The position numbers and the translations under genes were made by a program. From the NCBI GenBank assembly GCA_030549495.1, contig JAUIRK010000278.1, positions 186,001-250,000 of the forward strand: a DNA stretch of 64,000 bases, in the 5' to 3' direction. The notes beneath the pieces were generated by a model. The model made no database searches. It saw only the letters and a program-made list of their open reading frames with translations, and was not told where the DNA came from. Below are positions 1-10,118 of this stretch, one piece after another. The number at the start of each line of letters is the position of its first letter. Position 1 is the first letter of the stretch. This stretch comes from Nectonema munidae (lineage: Eukaryota; Nematomorpha; Nectonematoida; Nectonematidae).

Positions 1-207
1 ACCTACACCACATGAAAGTACTAACGAAATAAGGGAGATTAACATTTTATACCCTTAAAAATATTATTATGGAATAAAAATCATCGTAGTATACAGATTG
101 GAGATGACAATTAAGTGGTATCAACCGTACAGGTTATGAGAATATTTCTTTACATAATAAAGAAGAGTTTCCTAAAACTTCATACAGAAAAATATTTCTT
201 AAATATT

Positions 208-225
208 TGTGTGCGCGCGCGTATG
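208..225. repeat. Alternating purine-pyrimidine tract
   Basis: Eighteen consecutive bases alternate pyrimidine and purine, with a central run of GC steps (TGTGTGCGCGCGCGTATG). Such tracts can adopt left-handed Z-DNA under negative supercoiling; here that is only a possibility. It is the main GC-rich spot in an otherwise AT-rich flank and contains most of the nearby CpG steps. Confidence 0.6.
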
Positions 226-298
226 AGAACCAAAAATTAAAATTATTTAAAAAATTTACAAATAAATTTAGGTTATTGTAGGGGAGTGTTTTATAAAG
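226..298 (+). repeat. Partial, diverged third copy of the flank repeat
   Basis: This stretch shares the motif ACAAATAAATTTAGGTT (258-274) with the two 104-bp copies at 653-756 and 1131-1234. A related continuation follows (a G-rich AGGGGAGTG stretch, then TTTTATAA). The AAAATTAAAATTAT-like run upstream also resembles the run upstream of the 653 copy. It is more diverged and stops matching after about 298. It is probably an older copy of the same dispersed element. Confidence 0.5.
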
Positions 299-652
299 AA
301 AAAAAGCATATAAATTTATGAGGTTAATTATGGAGGAAAATTTAGTAAGACACATATTTTGATATTTTTCTCTTCTAATTTTTTTCTTCAGTGAACTTAT
401 CAATAAGCGCAATTCAAAATCCTTATTTTTTGAGGAATCAAGTTTAAATTAAACTCAAAAATTTACTAACTAAATAAGTTTTTTTTATTAAAGCTATTTT
501 AATCGTATACATTATGAACAGATTTAAATTTTTCAAACTTCAAAGTATTTGTTTCGCACTTAAAATTTTGGCAAATAATTCAAAATTTATAGGTAATATA
601 AAAACGATGGTTAATTTATAAAAAAACGAAAACTAAAATTATTTTATAAAAA

Positions 653-756
653 TCTACAAATAAATTTAGGTTCTGAGAGTAGAGTGGTTTTATAATTGTG
701 TCGGAAATTGTTACAAATAAAAGGTGAAAATTTCTCAAAATGTAACAAGCGTTAAA
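653..756 (+). repeat. 104-bp dispersed repeat, copy 1
   Basis: This is a direct repeat of 1131-1234, of equal length (104 bp), with only a handful of substitutions visible by eye. Both copies begin TCTACAAATAAATTTAGG and end near TGTAACAA then GTTAAA. It lies just downstream (in minus-strand sense) of the stop of the piggyBac-like relic, so the two copies bracket that relic. It could be transposon end or UTR sequence, or a small non-autonomous element; no terminal inverted repeat or target duplication is obvious. Confidence 0.75.
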
Positions 757-778
757 ATAACAAGCTTTTAAAATAGGT

Positions 779-1110
779 TCATTCAGAATTACCACATAAA
801 AAACAAAATTCTTTTTTGATTTGAACTCGATGATCAGGACAATCATTTAGATTGCAAACTGAACAAACACTCCTGCATGACTTTTTACAAAACTTACAAG
901 GTTTGCATAGCCTACAGCTTTTCTTTTAAATGTTGTTTTTTCCATTTGAATATATCCAACCATGATTCATGCTTCCTTTATTCCCATAGCCAAATTGTGA
1001 ATTGAAAATCTTTTTGAAGCATATTGGAAAGCTAAGTTGAAAGACAATGATTTCAAAAAGTCTTTTCTTGTGTTCTTGTACTCATTTTTGGACAACAAAA
1101 TGTGAGAATT
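779..1110 (-). pseudogene. Relic of a piggyBac-family transposase, C-terminal part
   Basis: Read on the minus strand, two adjacent blocks resemble the C-terminal end of piggyBac (DDE_Tnp_1_7) transposases. Block 1 (about 1110 to 970) begins NSHILLSKN and continues through RKDFLKSLSFNLA. It matches the family layout of an N-(A/S)-x-I-(I/L) segment, a basic RK-x-F motif and a leucine-rich helix. It ends at a stop (967-969). Block 2 (922 to 779), in a different frame, is cysteine-rich: CRLCKPCKFCKKSC, then cysteines and a histidine spaced C-x2-C-x4-C-x2-H-x8-C-x2-C, then a stop at 779-781. The family ends in a cross-brace zinc finger with similar spacing (C-x2-C-x4-C-x2-H-x5-C-x2-C in the Trichoplusia element). 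The catalytic DDD domain is not visible, so only about the last 110 codons of a roughly 600-codon gene remain. The internal stop and frame change show it is dead. Assignment is by motif recognition only; another zinc-ribbon transposase is possible. Confidence 0.62.
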
Positions 1111-1130
1111 AAAAAAATAAATAAAAAAAT

Positions 1131-1234
1131 TCTACAAATAAATTTAGGTTCTGATAGTAGAGTGGTTTTATAATTGTGTTGGAAATTGTTACAGATTAAA
1201 GGTGAAAATTTCTCAAAATGTAACAAAAGTTAAA
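1131..1234 (+). repeat. 104-bp dispersed repeat, copy 2
   Basis: This is the second copy of the 653-756 repeat, in the same orientation and of the same length, 478 bp away. It sits immediately upstream (minus-strand sense) of the first recognisable residues of the piggyBac-like relic, separated by an A-rich stretch (about 1111-1130). The transposase similarity stops there, which suggests that the repeat, or a deletion associated with it, truncated the older gene. Confidence 0.75.
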
Positions 1235-1829
1235 GTTTAAAATTAGCAAATATAAAAAATATGCACCTCTAAACTGTTAATTACGAAGAAAACTGAAAAA
1301 TACAAAATTATAAAAAAAAAAGCAAATTTTATTTGTAATTACAATGGTAATGAAACCCATGGAATCTGCATCAATTTGATAAGATGCATGGTCGAATAAT
1401 TTAAAAGTTATAAGCAATATAAAAACTCACTGAATTGCGACATCTACTTGCGTTAACATAAAACACTCCTCTGCCTTTCAAAAAAAATCAATAAATAGGC
1501 TGCTTTATATGGACTATATGTTATTTGAAAATGGCCCGTGGTGCAACTTCTAAATATTAATTATGATGTGAGATATGTAGCATTGTAAGCGATTTCTTTA
1601 TCACACATTGTCAGTATAAATACAACAAATAGTCTTCGTTAAAAAACAGTAAAATGCTATTTCTCCACTACTTATAATATAAGCAATATATTCTGAAAGC
1701 CCATAAAAATGATTTAATTTGGTATATCGCTTGATACATTCGGTTGAGAAATGCGAAAGTTATAAGCGTTTTAATATTTGACTAAAATTTAAGCTAGGAA
1801 CACTACAAATAAACTAAGGGTACACTAAT

Positions 1830-1953
1830 CCGATAAAATATAACACACGCGTGCTCAAAGATGCGGTGAAACGTATACGAGATAAGAAATCACTGCGTTC
1901 ACAAACGCGTAATGCAACATGTGTTATAACCCTCGCAAGACGAGACTTATCGG
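1830..1953. repeat. Imperfect inverted repeat next to the array edge
   Basis: Two nested pairs of arms face each other: CCGATAA (1830-1836) with TTATCGG (1947-1953), and TATAACACA (1839-1847) with TGTGTTATA (1920-1928). Arm spacing differs on the two sides (2 bp against 18 bp), so the structure is interrupted. The interior is unusually CpG-rich for the flank, with ACGCGT present twice (about 1847-1852 and 1905-1910). It may be a small MITE-like element or a remnant of transposon ends; no family can be assigned. Confidence 0.5.
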
Positions 1954-2773
1954 TATTTATTTTTAATAAAAGTTTGAATTTTCATATATGTAATCTTTTA
2001 TTTGTTGTATTCTCAATTTATTTTGTTTTTTTGTGGAAAAAAGTAGCTTTTTTTAAATAGACAAAAATCTAAAGAGTAAAAATTTTCAAAGTCTAAGGGC
2101 TCGCTATTTGTGCCTGCCTGTGTTTAATTCCACCTTGTTTGTGCTTGCGTATGTTGGGTTCTCCCTATTTGAGTGCCTGTCTGTGTTTAAGTGGTCCCTG
2201 TTTCTTCTTGCTTATTGTTTAAGTCCTACCTGTGTTTAAGTGCCCCTTGTTTGTGCCTGACCGTGTTTGGGTGCTCCCTGTTGATTGAGTGCTCGTCGTT
2301 TGTTCCTGCCTTTGTTTGAATGCTCCCTGTTTTTGCCTGTATGTGCTTCCTGTGTTTGAGTGCTCTCTGTTGGTGCTTGCCTGTGTTAAAGTGTTCCCTT
2401 TTTGTGATGAATCTGTTTAAGTTCTCCCTGTTTGAGCTTGCATTTGTTTAAGTGTTCCCTGTTTTTGCCAGCCTGGGTTTAAGTCCTCCCTGTTTGTGTC
2501 TGTCCGTGCTTGAGTGCCTCATATTTGTGTCTGCCTATGTTTGAGTGCCTTCTATTTGTGCCTGCCTGTGTTTGTGTCCTCCGTGTTTGTGCGTTCCTGT
2601 ATTTGTGTGGCCCCTGTAGGTGTTTACCTGTTTTAAACTGCTCCCTTTTTCTGCCTGAATCTTTTAAGTTTTACCTGTTTGTGCTTGCATGTGTTTAAGT
2701 TTTCCCTGTTTGTGCCTGCCTGTGTTTAAATCTTCCCTGTTTGTGCCTGCCTGTGTTTGAGTGCTCCCTGTTT

Positions 2774-2804
2774 GTGCCTGCCTGTGTTTGAGTGCTCCCT
2801 GTTT
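2774..2804 (+). repeat. Reference copy of the 31-bp monomer
   Basis: This copy equals the majority monomer of the array and can serve as a search query. Composition on the plus strand is 13 T, 9 G, 8 C and 1 A, with no CpG step. Because 31 leaves remainder 1 when divided by 3, each successive copy moves the reading frame by one, so three copies (93 bp) make a 31-residue period in translation. Confidence 0.9.
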
Positions 2805-3002
2805 GAACCTGCCTTTATTTGAGTGCTCCTTATTTGTGTCTGCCTGTGTTATAGTGTCCCATGTTTGAGTCCCTCTTGTTTTTGCCTGCTTGTGCCTTGC
2901 TGTGTTTGAATGCGCCTTGTTGGTGCTTGCCTGTGTTAAAGTACTCCCTGTTAGTGCCTGCCTGTGTTTGAGTGCTCCCTTTTTGAGTCTGCCTGTGTTT
3001 AG

Positions 3003-3456
3003 GTGCTCCTTGTTTGTGCCTGCCTGTGTTATAGTGCCCCATGTTTGAGTGCCTCCTGTTTATGCCTGATTGTGTTTGAATGCCCCTTGTTGGTGTTTGC
3101 CCCTGTTAAAGTGCTGCCTTTTTGCGCCTGCCTGTGTTTAAGTCAACCCTATTTGTGCCTGCCTGTGTTTGAGTGCTCCCTGTTTGAGCCTTCCTGTGTT
3201 TGAGTGCTCCTTGTTTGTGACTGCCTGTGTTATAGTGCCTGCCTCTGTTTGAGTGCCTCCTGTTGTTTAAGTGCTCCCTGTTTGTGTCTGTCCGTGCTTG
3301 AGTGCCCCATATTTGTGCCTGCCTGTGTTTGAGTGCCTTCTGTTTGTGCCTGCCTGTGTTTGTGTCCTCCTTGTTTGTGCGTTCCTGTGTTTGTGTGGCC
3401 CCTGTAGGTGTTTACCTGTTTTAAAGTGCTCCTTTTATCTGCCTGAATCTGTTTAA
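3003..3456 (+). repeat. Duplicated segment, related to 8806-9259 and 17150-17603
   Basis: The same order of variant monomers occurs at 3003-3456, 8806-9259 (offset 5803) and 17150-17603 (offset 8344 from the second copy). Translated plus-strand frames agree at nearly every residue across about 450 bp, far better than random monomers of the array. The three copies show that multi-kilobase blocks of this domain were copied more than once. Exact limits need a self-alignment. Confidence 0.75.
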
Positions 3457-5870
3457 GTGCTACCTGTTTGTGCTTGCCTGTGTTTAAGTTTTCCCTGTTT
3501 GTGCCTGCCTGTGTTTAAATCCTCCCTGTTTGTGCCTGCCTGTGTTTGAGTGCTCCCTGTTTGTGCCTGCCTGTGTTTTAGTGCTCCCTGTTTGAACCTA
3601 CCTGTGTTTGAGTCTCCTATTTGTGTCTGCCTGTGTTATAGTGTCCCATGTTTGAGTCCCTCTTGTTTTTGCCTGCTTGTGCCTTCCTGTGTTTGAATGC
3701 CCCTTGTTGGTGCTTGCCTGTGTTAAAGTACTCCCTTTTTGAGCCTGAATCTGTTTAAGTGCTCCCTGTTTGTGCCTGCCTGTGTTTAAGTCCACCTTGT
3801 TTGTACCTGCGTGTGTTGGGTTTTCCCTGTTTGAGCCCTTGTTTGAACCTGCCTGTGTTTGGGTGCTCCTTATTTTTGTCTGCCTGTGTTATAGTGCCCC
3901 ATGTTTGAGTGCCTCCTGTCTATGCCTGATTGTGTTTGAATGACCCCTGTTGGTGCTTGCCTGTGTTAAAGTTCTCCCTTTTTGCGCCTGTCTGTGTTTA
4001 AGTCAACCCTGTTTGTGCCTTCCTGTGTTTGAGTGCTCCCTGTTTGAACCTTCCTGTGTTTGAGTGCTTCTTGTTTGTGACTGCCTGTGTTATAGTGCCC
4101 CTTGTTTGTGCCTGTCTCTGTTTGAGTGCCTCCTGTTGTTTGAGTGCTCCCTGTTTGTGTCTGTCCGTGCTTGAGTGCCCCATATTTGTGCCTGCCTATG
4201 TTTGAGTGCCTTCTGTTTGTGCCTGCCTGTGTTTGTGTCCTCCTTGTTTGTGCGTTCCTGTGTTTGTGTGGCCCCTGTAGGTCTTTACCTGTTTTAAAGT
4301 GCTCCTTTTATCTGCCTGAATCTGTTTATGTGCTACCTGTTTGTGCTTGCCTGTGTTTAAGTTTTCCCTGTTTGTGCCTGCCTGTGTTTAAATCTTCCCT
4401 GTTTGTGCCTGCCTGTGTTTGAGTGCTCCCTGTTTGTGCCTGCCTGTGTTTTAGTGCTCCCTGTTTGAACCTGCCTGTGTTTGAGTCTCCTATTTGTGTC
4501 TGCCTGTGTTATAGTGTCCCATGTTTGAATCCCTCTTGTTTTTGCCTGCTTGTGCCTTCCTGTGTTTGAATGCCATTTGTTGGTGCTTGCCTGTGTTAAA
4601 GTACTCCCTTTTTGAGCCTGAATCTGTTTAAGTGCTCCTGTTTTGCTCCTGTGTTTAAGTCCACCCTGTTTGTACCTGGGTGTGTTGGGTTTTCCCTGTT
4701 TGAGCCCTTGTTTGAACCTGCCTGTGTTTGGGTGCTCCTTGTTTGTGTTTGCTTGTGTTATAGTGCCCCATGTTTGAGTGCCTCCTGTTTATGCCTCATT
4801 GTGTTTGAATGCCCCTTGTTGGTGCTTGCCTGTTTTAAAGTGCTCCCTTTTTGTGCCTGTCTCTGTTTAAGTGCATCCCTGTTTGTGCCTTCCTGTGTTT
4901 GAGTCCTCCCTGTTTGTGCCTGCCTGTGTTTGGGTTCTCCTTGTTTGAGTGCCTGCCTGTGTTTTAGTGCTCATTGTTTGTGCTTGCCTCTGTTTAAGTG
5001 CCTACCTCTTGTTTAAGTGCGCCCTGTTTGTGTCTGCCATGCTTGAGTGCCCCCTATTTGTGTCTGCCTGTGTTTGAGTGCCTTCTGTTTGTACCTGCTT
5101 GTGTTTGTGTTCTCCTTGTTTGTGCGTACCTGTGTTTGTGTGGCCCCTGTAGGTTTTTACGTGTTTTTAAGTGCTCCCTTTTTCTGCCTGAATCTGTTTA
5201 AGTGCTCCCTGTTTGTGTTGTGCCTCTGTGTTTAAGTTTTCCCTGTTTGTGCCTGCCTGTGTTTAAGTCCTCCCTGTTTGTGCCTGCCTGTGTTTGAGTG
5301 CTCCCTGTTTGTGCCTGCCTGTGTTTGAGTGCTCCCTGTTTGAACCTGCCTGTGTTTGAGTGCTCTTTATTTGTGTCTGCCTGTGTTATAGTGTCCATGT
5401 TTGGTCCCTCTTATTTTTGCCTGCTTGTGCTTGCTGTATTTGAATGTGCCTTGTTGGTGCTTGCCTGTGTTAAAGTACTCCCTGTTTGTGCCTGCCTGTG
5501 TTTGAGTGCTCCCTTTTGAGCCTGCCTGTGTTTGGGTGCTCCTTGTTTGTGTCTGCCTGTGTTATAGTGCCTCCTGTTTATGCCTGATTGTGTTTGAATG
5601 CCCCTTGTTGGTGTTTCCCCTGTGTTAAAGTGCTCCCTTTTTGTGCCTGCCTGTGTTTAAGTCAACCCTGTTTGTGCCTGCTGTGTTTGAGTGCTCCCTG
5701 TTTGAGCCTTCCTGTGTTTAAGTGCTCCTTGTTTGTGACTGCCTGTGTTATAGTGTCCCATGTTTGAGTCCCTCTTGTTTTTGCCTGCTTGTGCCTTCCT
5801 GTGTTTGAATGCCCCTTGTTGGTGCTTGCTTGTGTTAAAGTACTCCCTTTTTGAGCCTGAATCTGTTTAA

Positions 5871-6427
5871 GTGCTCCCTGTGTTTAAGTCCGCCCTGTTT
5901 GTACCTGCGTGTGTTGGGTTTTCCCTGTTTGAGCCCTTGTTTGAACCTGCCTGTGTTTGGGTGCTCCTTGTTTGTGTCTGCCTGTGTTATAGTGCCCCAT
6001 GTTTGAGTGCCTCCTGTTTATGCCTGCTTATTTTTGAATGCTCCCTGTTAGTGCTTGCCTGTGTTAAAGTGCTCCCTTTTTGCGCCTGTCTGTGTTTAAG
6101 TCAACCCTGTTTGTGCCTTCCTGTGTTTGAGTGCTCCCTGTTTGAGCCTTCCTGTGTTTGAATGCTCCTTTTTTGTGACTGCCTGTGTTATAGTGCCCCA
6201 TGTTTGTGCCTGCCTCTGTTTGAGTGCCTCCTCTTGTTTGAGTGCCCCCTGTTTGTGTCTGTCCATGCTTGAGTGCCCCATATTTGTGTCTGCCTGTGTT
6301 TGAGTGCCTTCTGTTTGTGCCTGCTTGTGTTTGTGTTCTCCTTGTTTGTGCGTTCCTGTGTTTGTGTGGCCCCTGTAGGTTTTTACGTGTTTTAAAATGC
6401 TCCCTTTTTCTGCCTGAATCTGTTTAA
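5871..6427 (+). repeat. Duplicated segment, partner 12379-12935
   Basis: Three separate landmarks (starting 5871, 6096 and 6242) recur at 12379, 12604 and 12750, all with the same offset of 6508 bp. The landmarks are specific variant monomers, and their translations differ by only a few residues. A constant offset means no net insertion or deletion over at least 560 bp. Confidence 0.8.
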
Positions 6428-9400
6428 GTTTTACCTGTTTGTGCTTGCCTGTGTTTAAATCCTCCCTGTTTGTGCCTGCCTGTGTTTGAGTGCTCCCTGT
6501 TTGTGCCTGCCTGTGTTTGAGTGCTCCCTGTTTGAGCCTGCCTGTGTTTGAGTCCTTATTGAGTGCTCTTTATTTGTGTCTGCCTGTGTTATAGTGTCCC
6601 ATGTTTGAGTCCCTCTTGTTTTTGCCTGCTTGTGCCTTCCTGTGTTTGAATGCCCCTTGTTGGTGCTTGCCTGTGTTTAAGTGTTCCCTTTTTGTGCCTA
6701 AATCTGTTTAAGTGCCCCTGTTTGGCCTCTTGTTTGGTCCCCTGTTTGTGCTCCTGTGTTTGTCCTCTTTTTGCCTCTGTTTTGATGCCCCTTGTGGTGT
6801 TGCCTTTAAAGTCTCCCTTTGGTGCCTGTGTTTAAGCACCCTGTTTGTGCCTGCTGTGTTTGAGTGCTCCCTGTTTGGCCTTCCTGTGTTTGAGTGCTCC
6901 TTGTTTGTGACTGCCTGTGTTATAGTGTCCCATGTTTGAGTCCCTCTTGTTTTTCCCTGCTTGTGCCTCCTGTGTTTGAATGCCCCTTGTTGGTGCTTGC
7001 CTGTGTTAAAGTACTCCCTTTTTCAGCCTGAATCTGTTTAAGTGCTCCCTGTGTTTAAGTCCACCCTGTTTGTACCTGCGTGTGTTGGGGTTTTCCCCCT
7101 GTTTGAGCCCTTGTTTGAACCTGCCTGTGTTTGGGTGCTCCTTGTTTGTGTCTGCCTGTGTTATAGTGCCCCATGTTTGAGTGCCTCCTGTTTATGTCTG
7201 ATTGTGTTTGAATGCCCCTTGTTGGTGTTTGCCCCTGTTAAAATGCTCCCTTTTTGCGCCTGCCTGTGTTTAAGCCAACCCTGTTTGAGCCTGCTGTGTT
7301 TGAGTGCTCCCTGTTTGAGCCTTCCTGTGTTTGAGTGCTCCTTGTTTGTGACTGCCTGTGTTATAGTGTCCCATGTTTGGTCCCTCTTGTTTTTGCCTGT
7401 TTGTGCCTTCCTGTGTTTGAATGCCCCTTGTTGGTGTTTGCCTCTCTTAAAGTGCTCCCTTTTTGCGCCTGTCTGTGTTTAAGTCAACCCTGTTTGTGCC
7501 TTCCTGTGTTTGAGTGCTCCCTGTTTGAGCCTTCTTTTGTTTGGGTGCTCCTTGTTTCTGTCTGCCTGTGTTATAGTGCCCCATGTTTGAGTGCCTCCTG
7601 TTGTTTGATGCCCTGATTGTGTCTGTCGTGTTTGAGTGCCCCCTGTTTGTGCCTGCCTGTGTTTGAGTGCCTCCCTGTTTGTGCCTGCCTGTGTTTGTGT
7701 TCTCCTTGTTTGTGCATTCCTGTGTTTGTGTGGCCCCTGTAGGTGTTTACCTGTTTTAAAGTGCTCCCTTTTTCTGCCTGAATCTGTTTAAGTGCTACCT
7801 GTTTGTGCTTGCATGTGTTTAAGTTTTCCTTGTTTGTGCCTGCCTGTGTTTAAATCCTCCCTGTTTGTGCCTGCCTGTGTTTGAGTGCTCCCTGTTTGTG
7901 CCTGTCTGTGTTTTAGTGCTCCCGTGTTTGAATGCTCCTTATTTGTGTCTGCCTGTGTTATAGTGTCCCATGTTTGAGTCCCTCTTGTTTTTGCCTGCTT
8001 GTGCCTTCCTGTGTTTGAATGCCCCTTGTTAGTGCTTCCCTGTGTTAAAGTACTCCCTTTTTGAGCCTGAATCTGTTTAAGTGCTCCCTGTTTGTGCCAG
8101 CCTGTGTTTAAGTCCACCCTGTTTGTACCTGCGTGTGTTGGGTTATCCCTGTTTGAGCCCTTGTTTGAACCTGCCTGTGTTTGAGTGCTCCTTGTTTGTG
8201 TCTGCCTGTGTTATAGTGCCCCATGTTTGAGTGCCTCCTGTTTTAGCCTCATTGTGTTTGAATGCCCCCTGTTGGTGCTTGCCTGTGTTAAAGTGCTCCC
8301 TTTTTGCGCCTGTCTGTGTTTAAGTCAACCCTGTTTGTGCCTTCCTGTGTTTGAGTGCTCCCTGTTTGAACCTTCCTGTGTTTGAGTGCTCCTTGTTTGT
8401 GTCTGCCTGTGTTATAGTGCCCCTTGTTTGTGCCTCCTTCTGTTTGAGTGCCTCCTGTTGTTTGAGTGCTCCCTGTTTGTGTCTGTCCGTGCTTGAGTGC
8501 CCCATATTTGTGCCTGCCTATGTTTGAGTGCCTTCTGTTTGTGCCTGCCTGTGTTTGTGTCCTCCTTGTTTGTGCGTTCCTGTGTTTGTGTGGCCCCTGT
8601 AGGTGTTTACCTGTTTTAAACTGCTCCCTTTTTCTGCCTGAATCTATTTAAGTTTTACCTGTTTGTGCTTGCATGTGTTTAAGTTTTCCCTGTTTGTGCC
8701 TGCCTGTGTTTAAATCCTCCCTGTTTGTGCCTGCCTGTGTTTGAGTGCTCCCTGTTTGTGCCTGCCTGTTTTGAGTGCTCCCTGTTTGAATCTGCCTGTA
8801 TATGAGTGCTCCTTGTTTGTGTCTGCCTGTGTTATAGTGCCCCATGTTTGAGTGCCTCCTGTTTATGCCTGATTGTGTTTGAATGCCCCTTGTTGGTGTT
8901 TGCCCCTGTTAAAGTGCTCCCTTTTTGCGCCTGCCTGTGTTTAAGTCAACCCTGTTTGTGCCTGCCTGTGTTTGAGTGCTCCCTGTTTGAGCCTTCCTGT
9001 GTTTGAGTGCTCCTTGTTTGTGACTGCCTGTGTTATAGTGCCTGCCTCTGTTTGAGTGCCTCCTGTTGTTTGAGTGCTCCCTGTTTGTGTCTGTCCGTGG
9101 TGGAGGGCCCCATATTTGTGCCTGCCTGTGTTTGAGTGCCTTCTGTTTGTGCCTGCCTGTGTTTGTGTCCTCCTTGTTTGTGCGTTCCTGTGTTTGTGTG
9201 GCCCCTGTAGGTGTTTACCTGTTTTAAAGTGCTCCTTTTATCTGCCTGAATCTGTTTAAGTGCTACCTGTTTGTGCTTGCCTGTGTTTAAGTTTTCCCTG
9301 TTTGTGCCTGCCTGTGTTTAAATCCTCCCTGTTTGTGCCTGCCTGTGTTTGAGTGCTCCCTGTTTGTGCCTGCCTGTGTTTTAGTGCTCCCTGTTTGAAC

Positions 9401-9786
9401 CTGCCTGTGTTTGAGTCTCCTATTTGTGTCTGCCTGTGTTATAGTGTCCCATGTTTTAGTCCCTCTTGTTTTTGCCTGCTTGTGCCTTCCTGTGTTTGAA
9501 TGCCATTTGTTGGTGCTTGTCTGTGTTAAAGTACTCCCTTTTTGAGCCTGAATCTGTTTAAGTGCTCCCTGTGTTTAAGTCCACCCTGTTTGTACCTGCG
9601 TGTGTTGGGTTTTCCCTGTTTGAGCCCTTGTTTGAACCTGCCTGTGTTTGAGTGCTCCTTGTTTGTGTCTGCCTGTGTTATAGTGCCCCATGTTTGAGTG
9701 CCTCCTGTTTATGCCTGATTGTGTTTGAATGCCACCTGTTGGTGCTTGCCTGTGTTAAAGTGCTCCCTTTTTGCGCCTGTCTGTGT

Positions 9787-10118
9787 TTAAGTCAACCCTG
9801 TTTGTGCCTTCCTGTGTTTGAGTGCTCCCTGTTTGAGCCTTCCTGTGTTTGAGTGCTCCTTGTTTGTGACTGCCTGTGTTATAGTGCCCCTTGTTTGTGC
9901 CTGCCTCTGTTTGAGTGCCTCCTGTTGTTTGAGTGCTCCCTGTTTGTGTCTGTCCGTGCTTGAGTGCCCCATATTTGTGCCTGCCTATGTTTGAGTGCCT
10001 TCTGTTTGTGCCTGCCTGTGTTTGTGTCCTCCTTGTTTGTGCGTTCCTGTGTTTGTGTGGCCCCTGTAGGTTTTTACGTGTTTTAAAGTGCTTCCTTTTT
10101 CTGCCTGAATATGTTTAA
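9787..10118 (+). repeat. Duplicated segment, partner 16545-16876
   Basis: Landmarks at 9787 and 9933 recur at 16545 and 16691 with a constant offset of 6758 bp. Both copies share unusual variants at the end of the segment: a CTTCC in place of CTCCC, and an ATATG in place of ATCTG, around 10090-10118 and 16848-16876. This argues for a direct copy and not chance similarity of monomers. Confidence 0.72.

Larger units (their letters stand above)
1..2090. other. AT-rich unique flank left of the satellite
   Basis: The sequence is strongly AT-rich, with A and T runs on both strands, and has none of the T/G/C-rich 31-bp monomers that follow. No intact gene is visible; open frames at 134-412 and 616-846 (minus) and 1851-2060 (plus) are short, of low complexity and without recognisable domains. 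Recognisable pieces are listed separately: the alternating tract at 208-225, three related repeat copies, a piggyBac-like relic, and an inverted repeat at 1830-1953. I see nothing in 299-652, 1235-1829 or 1954-2090 beyond AT-rich DNA. Confidence 0.85.

Noticed and set aside
1851-2060. Plus-strand open frame of 69 codons at the array edge
   Set aside because: It begins at a GTG inside the inverted repeat and ends in AT-rich low-complexity sequence, with no recognisable motif.
2091-2160. Telomeric or subtelomeric repeat
   Set aside because: No TTAGGG, TTAGG or similar short telomere repeat occurs in the window; the monomer is 31 bp and unrelated.
3400-3425. Splice-donor-like CTGTAGGTGTTTAC recurring once per module
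   Set aside because: It is a fixed monomer variant copied with the module. No acceptor or exon with coding character accompanies it.
7042-7482. Plus-strand Cys/Leu/Val-rich frames, here 146 codons, resembling secreted cysteine-rich peptides
   Set aside because: The 31-residue period is the 31-bp satellite read in three frames. Hydrophobic starts that mimic signal peptides are the same monomer. Almost all end at the same TGA of the consensus.
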